Source: an uncultured Gammaproteobacteria bacterium (lineage in GTDB: Bacteria; Pseudomonadota; Gammaproteobacteria; PS1; Pseudothioglobaceae). From it: a stretch of DNA of 64,000 bases. A program made the translations under genes and the position numbers. The stretch lies in the NCBI GenBank assembly GCA_902606745.1, contig CACLHR010000004.1, positions 1 through 64,000 of the forward strand, in the 5' to 3' direction. This document shows, piece by piece, positions 1 to 9,733 of the stretch. The stretch's first letter is position 1, and every line of letters begins with the position of its first letter. The notes beneath the pieces are model-generated. The model searched no databases. It was not told where the DNA came from and saw nothing but the letters and a program-made list of their open reading frames with translations.

Positions 1-431
1 ATGCAATCGGACCTTTAGCTGCAGTCTATAGTATTGTTGAATCTGGCGGAGTAATTGTTTCCAAAAGTGCACTGCCATCTTGGATATTGTTAGTTGGTGG
101 TGGCGGTATTGTGTTTGGACTTGCAACGTTTGGTTTTAGGGTAATGAAAACTATAGGCAAGGGCATCACTGAATTAACTCCAAGTCGAGGTTTTTCTGCA
201 GAATTAGCTGCAGCTACAACAGTAGTACTTGCATCGTATACAGGTTTGCCAGTTTCTACCACCCAAGTTTTGGTAGGTGCGGTTTTAGGTGTTGGTATTG
301 CCAGAGGTTTGGCTTCTCTTAATATGCGCGTCATTAATAGAATCTTCCTTTCTTGGATCATTACATTACCTGCTGGTGCCTTAATGTCAATCTTATTTTT
401 CTTTACGCTCAAAGGCATTTTCGGTGCTTGA
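1..431 (+). CDS. PiT-family inorganic phosphate permease, C-terminal part (runs off left edge)
   Basis: The reading frame is open from base 3 to the stop at 429-431, so the start lies outside the window. The visible 142 residues are mostly hydrophobic helices. They include the PiT-type stretch SYTGLPVSTTQVLVGAVLG, the C-terminal repeat signature of low-affinity proton- or sodium-coupled phosphate transporters in the inner membrane. The last helix ends at the stop, as in family members. A DUF47 regulator often precedes such genes, but that region is not visible. The family is clear; the coupling ion cannot be told. Confidence 0.85.
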   Translation, partial: AIGPLAAVYSIVESGGVIVSKSALPSWILLVGGGGIVFGLATFGFRVMKTIGKGITELTPSRGFSAELAAATTVVLASYTGLPVSTTQVLVGAVLGVGIARGLASLNMRVINRIFLSWIITLPAGALMSILFFFTLKGIFGA

Positions 432-487
432 ATAATCTATCAAGTGCCATAATTAAGACTAAAATCAGCTTATTTACAGGCTTGTTT

Positions 488-715
488 ATGACTTTAGAAG
501 AGATACAAAAAAAACTCGAATCGACTATAGAACAATCTCAAGTAATTATGGAAGGTGATGGTTGCAATTGCTCTGCAGTTGTTGTTTCTCCAATATTTGA
601 AGGGCTATCACTTTTGCAGAGGCAAAGAATAGTACTTGCAGTGGTAAGTGAAGAAATCAGAAGTGGGGAATTACACGCGTTGAGCGTTAAAACGTACACC
701 CCAAATGAGAGATAG
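488..715 (+). CDS. ibaG: BolA/IbaG-family protein
   Basis: This 75-residue protein begins at the ATG at 488; the open frame extends further upstream, but family length and the 'MTLEEIQKKLE' start favour this one. It has the BolA fold hallmarks: an early helix, a central GDGCNCSAVVV strand, a FEGLSLLQRQR helix and the C-terminal HALSVKTYTP motif, close to E. coli IbaG (YrbA). BolA proteins pair with monothiol glutaredoxins and take part in Fe-S handling and acid or envelope stress. The glutaredoxin gene at 17396 is not adjacent. Confidence 0.88.
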   Translation: MTLEEIQKKLESTIEQSQVIMEGDGCNCSAVVVSPIFEGLSLLQRQRIVLAVVSEEIRSGELHALSVKTYTPNER

Positions 716-776
716 TATATAATTCCCCTGCTTTTCATTTTTGATGATGGAACCAAATTCAAGGAAGGATAATTAA

Positions 777-893
777 ATGAAGAATTTTAAAATGTTGTTA
801 TCATTAATAACCATTACTATTTTATTGGCAAGTTGTGGTTCGTTGTACAGTGAAGAAAAGTACGGTGATTGGACCGCTTCTACTAGAGAATAA
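777..893 (+). CDS. small lipoprotein, 38 aa
   Basis: A short frame preceded by a strong ribosome site (AAGGAAGG, 762-769). The product is a classic lipoprotein: MKNFKMLL, a hydrophobic core, then the lipobox LLASC with cysteine at residue 20, leaving only 18 mature residues (GSLYSEEKYGDWTASTRE after the Cys). The size and SCGSLY motif faintly resemble the LptM/YifL LPS-assembly lipoproteins (usual motif GCGxKGPLY), but the resemblance is too weak to name it. The lipobox and ribosome site make it likely to be real. Confidence 0.62.
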   Translation: MKNFKMLLSLITITILLASCGSLYSEEKYGDWTASTRE

Positions 894-912
894 ACCTCAA
901 TAAATTTATAAA

Positions 913-1125
913 ATGAAAACAGATATTCATCCTGTTTACGATACCATTAAGGTTGTGTGTAGTTGTGGCAATGCTTTTGAAACGCGTTCAACTAGCACTA
1001 AAGATGAAATACACATAGATGTGTGTTCAAACTGTCATCCTTTTTATACGGGTAAGCAAAAAATTGTCGATACAGCTGGTCGTGTTGAGAAGTTTAAGTC
1101 TCGTTACGGTGCATTCAAGAGGTAA
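913..1125 (+). CDS. rpmE: 50S ribosomal protein L31, zinc-binding form
   Basis: 70 residues, the normal length for L31. It keeps the zinc-binding cysteines (CSCG at 16-19 and CSNCHPF at 37-43), so this is the C+ form used under zinc-replete conditions. The N-terminal [16 protein letters not shown] and the [11 protein letters not shown] tail are diagnostic. It follows the small lipoprotein by 19 bases and is followed by a strong terminator, so the BolA-lipoprotein-L31 set may be cotranscribed. Confidence 0.96.
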   Translation: MKTDIHPVYDTIKVVCSCGNAFETRSTSTKDEIHIDVCSNCHPFYTGKQKIVDTAGRVEKFKSRYGAFKR

Positions 1126-1144
1126 ATAATAATTATTACCCTTG

Positions 1145-1170
1145 AAAAAGCCACAATGTGGCTTTTTTTT
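1145..1170 (+). terminator. Rho-independent terminator after rpmE
   Basis: Perfect stem AAAAGCCACA / TGTGGCTTTT with a very short loop, running into eight T residues. It lies 20 bases after the L31 stop and separates rpmE from hemE. Confidence 0.9.
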
Positions 1171-1237
1171 GTGCCAGAACGAAACATAAAATAAACTGCA
1201 AAATCATTATAATCAACTTTTCGATTGAGACATTATT

Positions 1238-2284
1238 ATGGCATCTGACTACATAAACGCCCTTTTGAAAAAAGAAATAACGCGAACTCCGATTTGGGTT
1301 ATGCGACAAGCAGGACGATATTTACCAGAGTATCGTGAGACTCGAAAAAAAGCTGGTGGTTTCTTAAACTTATGTAAGTCCAGCGAATTAGCATGTGAAG
1401 TTACACTTCAACCACTTGAGCGTTTTGATTTAGATGCTGCAATTCTTTTCTCAGATATTTTAACCATTCCAGATGCGATGGGCCTTGGTTTGTATTTTGT
1501 GGAAGGTGAGGGTCCCAAGTTTTCCAAACCTTTGACCACATTAGACGATATAGATAGACTTTCTAAGCCGGATGTTGGCAGTGAGCTTGCGTATGTCAGT
1601 GAAGCGGTCTCAGTAATCAAAAAGAGCCTCAAAGGTAGAGCCCCCCTTATTGGCTTTACTGGAAGTCCATGGACATTGGCGACTTATATGGTAGAAGGTG
1701 GTTCCAGCAAGAGTTTTTCAAAGGTTAAAGGTTTGATGTTTGAAAATCCCAATCATATGCATCAACTGTTAAACGTCCTGGCAGAGACGGTTATTGATTA
1801 TCTGAACAACCAAATTGAAGCAGGTGCAGATTCAGTAATGATTTTTGATACTTGGGGTGGTCTTTTAAATAAACAGAGTTATGAGGATTTTTCTCTCAAG
1901 TATATGACTAAAATTGTCGCAGGAATTCACCGCCATTATGAAGGTAAAACGATTCCGGTTACACTTTTTACAAAAGGAGGCTCTGCTTGGCTTGAGAAGA
2001 TTGCTTTAAGTGGCTGTGATGCTATTGGTCTAGATTGGACTATAGAGTTAGGAGAGGCTGAAAGACGGGTTGGTTCTCAGGTAGCATTACAAGGCAATCT
2101 AGACCCATCAGTTCTCCTTGCCACGCCTGAAGTTATTGTCACTGAAGTTAACAAAGTGCTTGACCAATTTAAAGGGGAAACTGGGCATGTATTTAATCTT
2201 GGTCATGGTATAACTCCAGATGTTAACCCCGAAAATATGAAAGTATTAGTAGATGCTGTGCATTCTTATCATAAAGTACAATAA
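1238..2284 (+). CDS. hemE: uroporphyrinogen decarboxylase
   Basis: 348 residues, close to the family norm (about 355). It converts uroporphyrinogen III to coproporphyrinogen III in haem synthesis in the cytosol. Key features are the [18 protein letters not shown] motif at 16-33 (substrate-binding Arg23 and Arg27) and FSDIL with Asp73, equivalent to the catalytic-site aspartate of human UROD (Asp86). [13 protein letters not shown] and the C-terminal FNLGHGI signature are also present. A TATAAT at 1208-1213 may be a -10 box but lacks a clear -35. The gene stands alone after the rpmE terminator. Confidence 0.97.
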   Translation: MASDYINALLKKEITRTPIWVMRQAGRYLPEYRETRKKAGGFLNLCKSSELACEVTLQPLERFDLDAAILFSDILTIPDAMGLGLYFVEGEGPKFSKPLTTLDDIDRLSKPDVGSELAYVSEAVSVIKKSLKGRAPLIGFTGSPWTLATYMVEGGSSKSFSKVKGLMFENPNHMHQLLNVLAETVIDYLNNQIEAGADSVMIFDTWGGLLNKQSYEDFSLKYMTKIVAGIHRHYEGKTIPVTLFTKGGSAWLEKIALSGCDAIGLDWTIELGEAERRVGSQVALQGNLDPSVLLATPEVIVTEVNKVLDQFKGETGHVFNLGHGITPDVNPENMKVLVDAVHSYHKVQ

Positions 2285-2367
2285 ATCAAACATTCTTGGA
2301 TAGGACAATAAATTGTGTTGAAATGCTTCTGTGCTAAAATCTGACTCTCATTAATACGAACAAAGCT

Positions 2368-3168
2368 ATGTCAATAATCTCAAATATTTTTAACGAACTC
2401 GAGCAATCTGGAAAAAAAGCTTTTATCCCATTTATAACAGCCGGTGATGGGGGTCTAGATAATTCTGAGGCTTTGGTGTTTTCTTTGGCGAACAATGGTG
2501 CAGACATAATTGAGTTAGGTGTGCCTTTTTCTGACCCCATGGCAGATGGGCCAGTGATTGCTAAATCTCACGAACGTACTGTTGCCGATGGTGTTAGTTT
2601 GAGTGATGTTCTTGCTATTGTTGAGAGGTTTAGAGAACATAACCAAAATACTGGCATTGTGTTAATGGGCTATACCAATCCAATTGAAGTTTATGGTTAT
2701 AAAGCCTTTGCATCGAGAGCACAGGAAGTTGGAGTGGATGGTGTCTTGGTAGTGGATATGCCGCCTGAAGAAGCCCATGATCTTAAATCTGAATTGGATG
2801 CTGTTGAAATTGACTTAATTTTTCTGGTGGCCCCAACAACTACAGACGATCGATTAAAGGACATTTCAAAAATAGCAACTGGTTATATATACTTTGTCTC
2901 CTTGAAGGGTGTCACAGGTGCAGGAAATTTAGATATTGATTCTGTGAACCATCACCTAGCTAGGATGCGAAATTATATTAAATTACCAATTGGCGTAGGT
3001 TTTGGTATTAAAAATGCTGAAACAGCTAAACAGGTTAGTGAAAATGCCGATGCAGTTATTGTTGGAAGTACCCTTGTATCTATTGTTGAACAATTCTCTA
3101 GTGATACGGATAAAATGATTACTAAGGTTGGTAATCTGGCAAATCAAATCTCAAATGCCATTAATTAA
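2368..3168 (+). CDS. trpA: tryptophan synthase alpha subunit
   Basis: 266 residues. It cleaves indole-3-glycerol phosphate to indole and glyceraldehyde-3-phosphate and normally works as an alpha2-beta2 complex with TrpB. The catalytic Glu49 (ADIIELGVPFSDP) and Asp60 (MADGP) sit at the same numbers as in classic TrpA, and the phosphate-binding glycine loops (GVGFGI and VGST) are present. It lies 12 bases before accD, a common gammaproteobacterial pairing. No trpB lies upstream, where it is usually found; hemE is there instead. Confidence 0.97.
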   Translation: MSIISNIFNELEQSGKKAFIPFITAGDGGLDNSEALVFSLANNGADIIELGVPFSDPMADGPVIAKSHERTVADGVSLSDVLAIVERFREHNQNTGIVLMGYTNPIEVYGYKAFASRAQEVGVDGVLVVDMPPEEAHDLKSELDAVEIDLIFLVAPTTTDDRLKDISKIATGYIYFVSLKGVTGAGNLDIDSVNHHLARMRNYIKLPIGVGFGIKNAETAKQVSENADAVIVGSTLVSIVEQFSSDTDKMITKVGNLANQISNAIN

Positions 3169-3180
3169 TCAAGGCCTACT

Positions 3181-4026
3181 ATGAGCTGGTTAGAGAAAAT
3201 TTTGCCATCAATTGGCAAAAACGCTAAAAAAAATATTCCAGAAGGTCTTTGGAGTAAATGCCCTGAGTGTAGTCGCGTACTTTATCAGGAAGAACTCGAA
3301 CGCCTTTCTTATGTCTGTCCAAAGTGTGACCATCATTTAATAATATCGGCAAGAAGGCGACTTGAAAATTTCCTGGATGTAGAACATCAATTTGAAATTG
3401 CGCCCAATATTGAGTCCGTTGATCCTCTAAAATTTAAAGACCAAAAAAAATACAAAGATCGTTACATTGATGCTCAAAAAAAAACCAAAGAGAAAGACGC
3501 TTTGGTTGTTAAAAAAGGTTTATTGAAAGGCATGCCAATTGTAGCAGCGGCCTTTGATTTCAATTTCATGGGGGGATCAATGGGTTCAGTTGTTGGTGAA
3601 AAGTTTGTCAGAGCAGCGTATGCAGCAATTGAGAATAGTAATCCCCTTGTTTGTTTCTCTGCGAGTGGAGGTGCTCGAATGCAGGAAGGACTGTTTTCTT
3701 TGATGCAAATGTCTAAAACGTCGCTAGCTGTGAAATTGATGGCTGACAAGAAAATTCCTTTTATTTCTGTTTTGACTGACCCAACTATGGGTGGTGTTTC
3801 TGCGAGTTTGGCAATGTTGGGAGATATTCAAATTGCAGAGCCGAACGCAAGGATTGGTTTTGCGGGCGCTAGGGTTGTCGAGCAAACTGTTCGTGAAGAG
3901 TTGCCAGAAGGTTTTCAGAGAAGTGAGTTTTTGTTAGAGAAAGGCGCCATAGATATGATTGTTCATCGCTCAGAATTACGAAAAAAAATCTTTCAGATAT
4001 TGTCTGCTTTGAATCATAAACAATAA
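3181..4026 (+). CDS. accD: acetyl-CoA carboxylase carboxyltransferase beta subunit
   Basis: 281 residues. It is the beta half of the carboxyltransferase that transfers CO2 from carboxybiotin to acetyl-CoA, the first step of fatty acid synthesis. The N-terminal zinc ribbon has Cys27, Cys30, Cys46 and Cys49 (CPEC...CPKC). The crotonase-fold core carries [12 protein letters not shown] and [10 protein letters not shown]. It sits directly after trpA. In Pseudomonas-like genomes folC follows accD; here folC is about 38 kb away, within the cvpA-purF run. Confidence 0.97.
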   Translation: MSWLEKILPSIGKNAKKNIPEGLWSKCPECSRVLYQEELERLSYVCPKCDHHLIISARRRLENFLDVEHQFEIAPNIESVDPLKFKDQKKYKDRYIDAQKKTKEKDALVVKKGLLKGMPIVAAAFDFNFMGGSMGSVVGEKFVRAAYAAIENSNPLVCFSASGGARMQEGLFSLMQMSKTSLAVKLMADKKIPFISVLTDPTMGGVSASLAMLGDIQIAEPNARIGFAGARVVEQTVREELPEGFQRSEFLLEKGAIDMIVHRSELRKKIFQILSALNHKQ

Positions 4027-4097
4027 ATTAAATTTTCTCATTATTTTCAGTTTAAGATATTTTACTAATCCCTTGATAACAATAATTTATATTAAAA

Positions 4098-5036
4098 ATG
4101 AAAGTATTTCTGGCTAATCCAAGAGGATTTTGTGCAGGTGTCGAGCGTGCAATTGAAGTAGTTGAGCGCGCTATAGATAAGCATGGTGCACCAATATATG
4201 TTCGTCATGAAGTTGTTCACAATCAATTTGTTGTCAACAAGCTGAAAGAAAAGGGTGCAGTATTTGTCGACGAAATTAATCAAGTACCCAAAGACGGTAT
4301 TGTGGTTTTTAGTGCTCATGGCGTCTCTCAAAAAGTCAGAAAAGATGCAAACTCAATTACATCTACTATTTATGATGCAACATGCCCATTAGTAACTAAA
4401 GTGCACAAGGAAGTAACACGGCGTCAAAAACAAAATCATCAAGTTATTTTAATTGGTCATGCTGGACACCCCGAAGTTGAAGGTACTCTGGGTCAGTCAA
4501 ATGACATCAAAAAAATCACCCTAGTAGAATCAATTAATGACCTTGAAACACTTGATTTTCCAACTGGCACAGATATCTCTTATACTACACAGACTACCTT
4601 ATCGGTTGATGATACCAGTGAGATTGTTGAATCATTACAAACAAAGTTTCCAAAAATTCAATCCCCAAAAAAAAGTGACATTTGTTATGCTACACAAAAT
4701 CGCCAAGATTCAGTAAAGGCCATCATTAATAATTCAGATATGTTGTTAGTGCTTGGCTCAAAAAACTCATCGAACTCTAATAGACTTCGTGAGATAGCAG
4801 AAAAAAATAATAAACCAGCATATTTAATTGATGGAGCTAAGGATATCGATCCTGCTTGGCTTAAGGGGTTGAATTCTATAGGTGTAACAGCAGGTGCTTC
4901 TGCACCAGAAGTTTTGGTTCAGGAGGTTGTAAATTATCTTCTAGATAATGGTGCGGATCAGATAGCTGAGGTAAGTGGGGTCAATGAGTCTGTGCATTTT
5001 CCAGTACCAAATGCATTAAGAGATAAAAGGTTGTGA
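4098..5036 (+). CDS. ispH: 4-hydroxy-3-methylbut-2-enyl diphosphate reductase
   Basis: 312 residues, the usual length. This is the last enzyme of the MEP isoprenoid pathway, making IPP and DMAPP from HMBPP with a [4Fe-4S] cluster. The cluster cysteines are Cys12 (FCAGVERAI), Cys96 (DATCPLV) and Cys196. His41, His74, His124, Glu126 and Thr167 match the E. coli active site almost residue for residue. The next gene, on the same strand, follows after 33 bases. Confidence 0.97.
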   Translation: MKVFLANPRGFCAGVERAIEVVERAIDKHGAPIYVRHEVVHNQFVVNKLKEKGAVFVDEINQVPKDGIVVFSAHGVSQKVRKDANSITSTIYDATCPLVTKVHKEVTRRQKQNHQVILIGHAGHPEVEGTLGQSNDIKKITLVESINDLETLDFPTGTDISYTTQTTLSVDDTSEIVESLQTKFPKIQSPKKSDICYATQNRQDSVKAIINNSDMLLVLGSKNSSNSNRLREIAEKNNKPAYLIDGAKDIDPAWLKGLNSIGVTAGASAPEVLVQEVVNYLLDNGADQIAEVSGVNESVHFPVPNALRDKRL

Positions 5037-5069
5037 ACAAAACTACAATTATTACAGGAATAAATTTAT

Positions 5070-6065
5070 ATGAAAAAGTATGATATTTATGGCATTGGTG
5101 CTGCTATAGTGGATATTGAAGTTGTCGTTACTGACCACTTTCTTAGAAAAAACAAAGTAAAAAAAGGCATAATGACTCTGGTTGATGAGAAGCGACAACA
5201 TCAACTAATCAACGCCCTAACTTCTCAAAAAATTCCTGTCAAACGTAATTGCGGTGGTTCCGCTTGTAATAGTATTGTTGCCGCCAGCAGCTTTGGATCA
5301 AAGACCTTTTATTCAGGCAAAGTAGCGGATGATTGGGAGGGTGATTTTTTCGTAAAAGATTTAAGCTCCGTTGGTGTTGATTTCCATAATGTAGCAGCAA
5401 CCAGCGGCAGCACGGGAAAGTGTCTCGTTATGATTACCCAAGATGCAGAACGGAGCCTAAATACTTTTTTGGGAGTGAGTATAGATATTTCAAACCAAGA
5501 AATTGATATGAAATCCTTAGAAAATTCAAAGTGGTTATATATGGAAGGTTATCTTGTCACCGATAAAGCAAGGACTGATGTTGCAATTAATGCTATGGCT
5601 CACGCTAAACAAAAAGGTGTAAAAACATCTTTAAGTCTATCGGATCCTTACGTAGTAAAAGTCTTTTCTGAGAGCCTTAAAAGTGTTATAGGAGAAAGTA
5701 TAGACTTACTTTTTTGTAATACCGATGAGGCTAGAAGGTTTACAGGAACGCATACAGTTGATGCGGCTGCCAATGTTCTCAAACAGTATGCAAAAACATT
5801 TGTTATTACTCGCGGTCCTGGAGGCTCTTTAACATATGATGGTCATCAGCTTATTCATACACCTGGGGTATCAACCAATGCTGTAGACACTAATGGAGCA
5901 GGAGATATTTTTGCAGGTTCCTTTTTGTATGCTATTAGTAATGGCCATGATTATGCTTGGGCTGCAAAATTTGCCAATGCTGCAGCTGCCCTAGTGGTAG
6001 GCCAGTTTGGCACTCGCATTGAGGCAATTGAGTACATTAGTCTTAAGCAACAATTCAATATCTAA
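5070..6065 (+). CDS. PfkB-family nucleoside kinase, adenosine kinase-like
   Basis: 331 residues of the ribokinase/PfkB fold. The first signature NCGGSACNSIVAAS (residues 60-73) and the ATP-site signature DTNGAGDIFAGS with the catalytic base Asp279 are intact. Overall it looks like the bacterial proteins annotated as adenosine kinase, which would make AMP from adenosine released by S-adenosylhomocysteine breakdown. Substrate specificity within PfkB cannot be proved from motifs. Its stop lies two bases from the end of the convergent mfd gene. Confidence 0.85.
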   Translation: MKKYDIYGIGAAIVDIEVVVTDHFLRKNKVKKGIMTLVDEKRQHQLINALTSQKIPVKRNCGGSACNSIVAASSFGSKTFYSGKVADDWEGDFFVKDLSSVGVDFHNVAATSGSTGKCLVMITQDAERSLNTFLGVSIDISNQEIDMKSLENSKWLYMEGYLVTDKARTDVAINAMAHAKQKGVKTSLSLSDPYVVKVFSESLKSVIGESIDLLFCNTDEARRFTGTHTVDAAANVLKQYAKTFVITRGPGGSLTYDGHQLIHTPGVSTNAVDTNGAGDIFAGSFLYAISNGHDYAWAAKFANAAAALVVGQFGTRIEAIEYISLKQQFNI

Positions 6066-6067
6066 TC

Positions 6068-9000
6068 TTACTGTAATTGATTTATTAGATTTTTGACTCT
6101 TTTAATTCGAGAACCATCTTCACCCATCGAAGCATTAAAGACTAAGGTATTTTGATTTTTTAATTGGTATTTTTGTGGTTGTGTTTGAATCAGATTAATT
6201 ATTTTTTTTGTTTCAATAATGCTTTTTTGATTTAAAGTAATTTCAGCCTTGTTATCTGAAATGTTGATTTTGTCAATTCCAATCTTTTTGGAAAAAATTC
6301 TTAATGAAGTTGAGGCGAAGAGGTTTTTAGTTTCATCTGGCAACAGACCAAAGCGATCGATCATCTCGATCTTTAAATCTTTTAATTCAGTATCATCTTC
6401 TGCACTGGCAATTCTTTTATAGAGTATTAAACGTTCATGAACGTCGTCTAGATAAGTTTCAGGGATAATACAAGCAATACCAATATTGATATCGATTTCT
6501 TCGATCAATGAATCATCAAGGTCAAGTTTGGAGTTATTTTTGATTGCCTGAATTGTTCGCTTCAAGAGGTCATGATAAAGATTGAAGCCAATCTCGGATA
6601 TCTTGCCACTTTGGTTCTCTCCTAACAAGTCACCAGCGCCACGTATTTCTAGATCGTGATTAGCCAACATAAAACCGGCACCAAGTTCTTCTAAAGAAGC
6701 AATCGCATCTAGACGCTTTTTAGCATCAGCGGTTATGGATTGATGTGATTTTATAATGAGATAAGCATATGCTTTATGATGCGACCTACCTACTCGGCCA
6801 CGAAGTTGGTGCAATTGAGCTAGGCCAAAATTTTGTGCATTATTAATAATGATAGTGTTGGCGCTTGGAATATCAATTCCTGTTTCAATGATTGTAGTAC
6901 AAACAAGAAGTTGAAAACGTTGATGGTAAAAATCAGCCATAATTTGTTCCAGTTCTTTATTCGGCATTTGACCGTGGGCGATACGAACCCGTAGATTTGG
7001 CATCATTTCACTTAGTGACGCTGCCATATTATCAATCGTATCAATGTCATTATGAAGGACAAAAATTTGCCCACCCCGGTGTAATTCACGCGAACAAGCC
7101 TCCTTGACTGTTTCATCATCCCATTCATCGACAAAGGTTTGGATGGCACTACGTTTAGCGGGAGGTGAGGCAATGATGGAAAGTTCCCTAAGCGAACCAA
7201 GCGCCATATTAAGTGTTCTTGGTATTGGCGTTGCAGTCATTGTCAATATATCACTTTGTCCTCGCAGTTGTTTGAGGGCTTCTTTTTGTTTAACTCCAAA
7301 GCGATGCTCTTCATCAATAATAATTAATCCTAATTTTTTGTATTTAATTGAACCTTGGATAAGTTTATGGGTTCCTATTACAATATCGATTTTGCCTTCA
7401 TGAAGTGCGTCTTTAATTTGTTTTTGTTCTTTTATACTTTGGAATCTAGAAAGAGATTTGATCAATACAGGATATTTTGCGAAGCGATCAACAAAAGTTT
7501 GATAATGCTGACTGGCTAATAAAGTTGTTGGTACCAACATGACAACTTGTTTACCAGCTTCAACAGCTACGAAAGCAGCTCGCATAGCAATCTCAGTTTT
7601 GCCAAAACCTACATCCCCACAAACCAAACGGTCCATTGGTTTTTCAGATTGCATGTCGAGCAAAACGTCATCCATTGTTTTAAGTTGATCGGGTGTTTCT
7701 TCAAATGCAAAGCTGGCAACAAAAGAGCTATAAGAATCACTAGGCTCAGGGTAAGCAAAACCTTTTTGTGATTCTCTCTTGGCGTATATCTCTAATAACT
7801 CTGCGGCAACATCATAGAGAGCTTCTGCAGCTCTTTTCTTTGCTTTTGCCCATTGTCTGCTTCCAAGTTTATGAAGTGGAGCATGTTCAACGTTTGCACC
7901 AGAATAACGAGAAATTAAATTAAGAGACGTAATAGGTACCAACAGTATTGCACCATTGGCATATTCAAGGGATAAAAAATCTTGTTGATTATCATCAAAA
8001 CTGCGACTTTTTAGTCCAAGATAGCGACCCACTCCATATTGTTCATGAACTATAGGGTCACCCAATTGAATCTCAATAAGGCTTTTAATAGCTTCATCAA
8101 AATCTTTGTGTTTAGCACGCCTACGTCGCTGTTGCTTAACAACATCTTTGCCAAATAAATTGTCCTCAGTAATGATTGCAAATTGATCACAAAAAATACC
8201 TTCACTTAGACTTGCATTGGTAATACAAAGCTTTTCTTTTTGTTCAAGAAAGTCAATCCAATGGTCACAATTAACCGCACTTAATTGATAACTTGAAAGT
8301 AGGTCAGTGAGTACACTCTGCCGTCCTTGAGACTCACAAACAATCAATACTCTTCCTTCAAAATTCTCTAGAAATTTGATTAATTTTTTGAGTGGATTTT
8401 TTGTTTGAGATTGAATTTTAAGAGGAGGCAACAATGCTGAAGAAAAGTTTGTAGATTCTTTTTTATTGGACTTAGAGGGTTGTGTTTGTATTTTCTTTTT
8501 GTCGTGCAATATTTTGAAGAGTTCATCAACATTCAAAAAAACCTTATTGATTGGTAAAGGTAGTCTTTGAAGTGAAAGTTTGCAGTGTTCAAAACGATCT
8601 AAGAGTTCAACACTATGCAGTTGAGTTGCCTCAACAAATCCTTTCTGATAAACAATAATTGGTTCTACGTCTAAATAGTCAAGTAGGGTATTTGTTTTAT
8701 TAAAGAAAAGAGGCAAGTAGAATTCAATACCACCTGGAAACCTGCCTTCGCTGACCTCTTTATAAATGAAACCGTCTGTGTTTCCGAACTCGGATAGATA
8801 ATTTTTCTTAAAGATTGAGATACTCTCGCTATCAGATGCAAATTCGCGTGCAGGCAAAAGGTTAATATGGTTTATAACCTCAATTGATCTCTGGGTTGAA
8901 GCTTTAAAGGTTCGGATTGAATCAATTTCATTGTCAAATAAATCAATTCGATAAGGACTTTTGACACCCATTGGATAAAGGTCAATCAAGGCACCTTTGA

Positions 9001-9496
9001 TATTAAATTCTCCTTGCTCCATTACAGTTGATACCCTGCGATATCCAATTTTCAAAAGCTTGTTAACAAAGGGTTCAATTTCAAGTGTTTCACCAGCTTT
9101 CAAACTGAAACTATATTTATCAATATAATCAGTAGGGCACAATCTTTGTAATAAAGATTCTAAAGTTGTGATAACAATTCCAGTTTTAAGAGTGGCAAGT
9201 TGTGAAAGTGTTTTCATACGAGATGAAACAATATCTGGGTGAGGTGAAAAGTGATCAAAAGCTAGAACTTCCCAGTTAGAGAAACCCAGTATCTTCAAAG
9301 AAGAATTGTAAAAATTCAGCGCCCTATGAATTTGTACGTAATGTGTGATATCTTTCGCCACATAGAGTACAACTTGTTGTTGAGTTTTAGTAAGCTCTAT
9401 TAATGCGAGTGCCTCTGAAGAACCAAAAAGCGAGCCCCAGTAACATGTTGAACCCGACGAAAAAGTTTTGTAGTTTTCAGGATAAAGGATGTTCAT
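6068..9496 (-). CDS. mfd: transcription-repair coupling factor
   Basis: 1142 residues (E. coli 1148). Mfd is a DNA translocase that removes RNA polymerase stalled at lesions and recruits UvrA. In order: a UvrB-like N-terminal region, the RNAP-interacting domain (GDPIVHEQYGVGRYLG), then the RecG-like motor with Walker A GDVGFGKTE near residue 625, DEEH near 726, TATPIPRTL and the helicase motif QLRGRVGRS. A TRCF C-terminal domain follows. A near-perfect 20-bp palindrome lies 54 bases upstream of the start codon. Confidence 0.97.
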   Translation of the reverse strand: MNILYPENYKTFSSGSTCYWGSLFGSSEALALIELTKTQQQVVLYVAKDITHYVQIHRALNFYNSSLKILGFSNWEVLAFDHFSPHPDIVSSRMKTLSQLATLKTGIVITTLESLLQRLCPTDYIDKYSFSLKAGETLEIEPFVNKLLKIGYRRVSTVMEQGEFNIKGALIDLYPMGVKSPYRIDLFDNEIDSIRTFKASTQRSIEVINHINLLPAREFASDSESISIFKKNYLSEFGNTDGFIYKEVSEGRFPGGIEFYLPLFFNKTNTLLDYLDVEPIIVYQKGFVEATQLHSVELLDRFEHCKLSLQRLPLPINKVFLNVDELFKILHDKKKIQTQPSKSNKKESTNFSSALLPPLKIQSQTKNPLKKLIKFLENFEGRVLIVCESQGRQSVLTDLLSSYQLSAVNCDHWIDFLEQKEKLCITNASLSEGIFCDQFAIITEDNLFGKDVVKQQRRRRAKHKDFDEAIKSLIEIQLGDPIVHEQYGVGRYLGLKSRSFDDNQQDFLSLEYANGAILLVPITSLNLISRYSGANVEHAPLHKLGSRQWAKAKKRAAEALYDVAAELLEIYAKRESQKGFAYPEPSDSYSSFVASFAFEETPDQLKTMDDVLLDMQSEKPMDRLVCGDVGFGKTEIAMRAAFVAVEAGKQVVMLVPTTLLASQHYQTFVDRFAKYPVLIKSLSRFQSIKEQKQIKDALHEGKIDIVIGTHKLIQGSIKYKKLGLIIIDEEHRFGVKQKEALKQLRGQSDILTMTATPIPRTLNMALGSLRELSIIASPPAKRSAIQTFVDEWDDETVKEACSRELHRGGQIFVLHNDIDTIDNMAASLSEMMPNLRVRIAHGQMPNKELEQIMADFYHQRFQLLVCTTIIETGIDIPSANTIIINNAQNFGLAQLHQLRGRVGRSHHKAYAYLIIKSHQSITADAKKRLDAIASLEELGAGFMLANHDLEIRGAGDLLGENQSGKISEIGFNLYHDLLKRTIQAIKNNSKLDLDDSLIEEIDINIGIACIIPETYLDDVHERLILYKRIASAEDDTELKDLKIEMIDRFGLLPDETKNLFASTSLRIFSKKIGIDKINISDNKAEITLNQKSIIETKKIINLIQTQPQKYQLKNQNTLVFNASMGEDGSRIKRVKNLINQLQ

Positions 9497-9549
9497 AAGA
9501 GATACTTAATTTAATTAAAAAACGCGTCATATCAACAAATCTCATTATG

Positions 9550-9569
9550 AGAAGTGCGTACGAACTTCT
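9550..9569. promoter_or_regulatory. 20-bp near-palindrome upstream of mfd
   Basis: The two 7-base arms AGAAGTG and AACTTCT flank a central CGTACG, with only one mismatched pair. A related half (AGTGCGAACTT) occurs at 9608-9618, and another AGT/ACT-type inverted repeat (GAAGT-agatg-ACTTC) at about 9625-9639. No T run follows any of them, so they are unlikely terminators. An operator for mfd is possible; no regulator is identified. Confidence 0.35.
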
Positions 9570-9733
9570 ACATTTAATGCATTAGGTAGTATGCAGTTAT
9601 TATACTTAGTGCGAACTTTAATGCGAAGTAGATGACTTCTCTAATCATCAAACAAGGGGATTTACTGAATGTGTTAAATACCACTCAGTCTTAATGCTCA
9701 CATAGTATTAAATATGAATTATTAATGGGTACT

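Noticed and set aside
26-418. 130-codon antisense frame over the PiT permease
   Set aside because: The plus-strand frame gives a clear PiT transporter; the antisense product has no family features.
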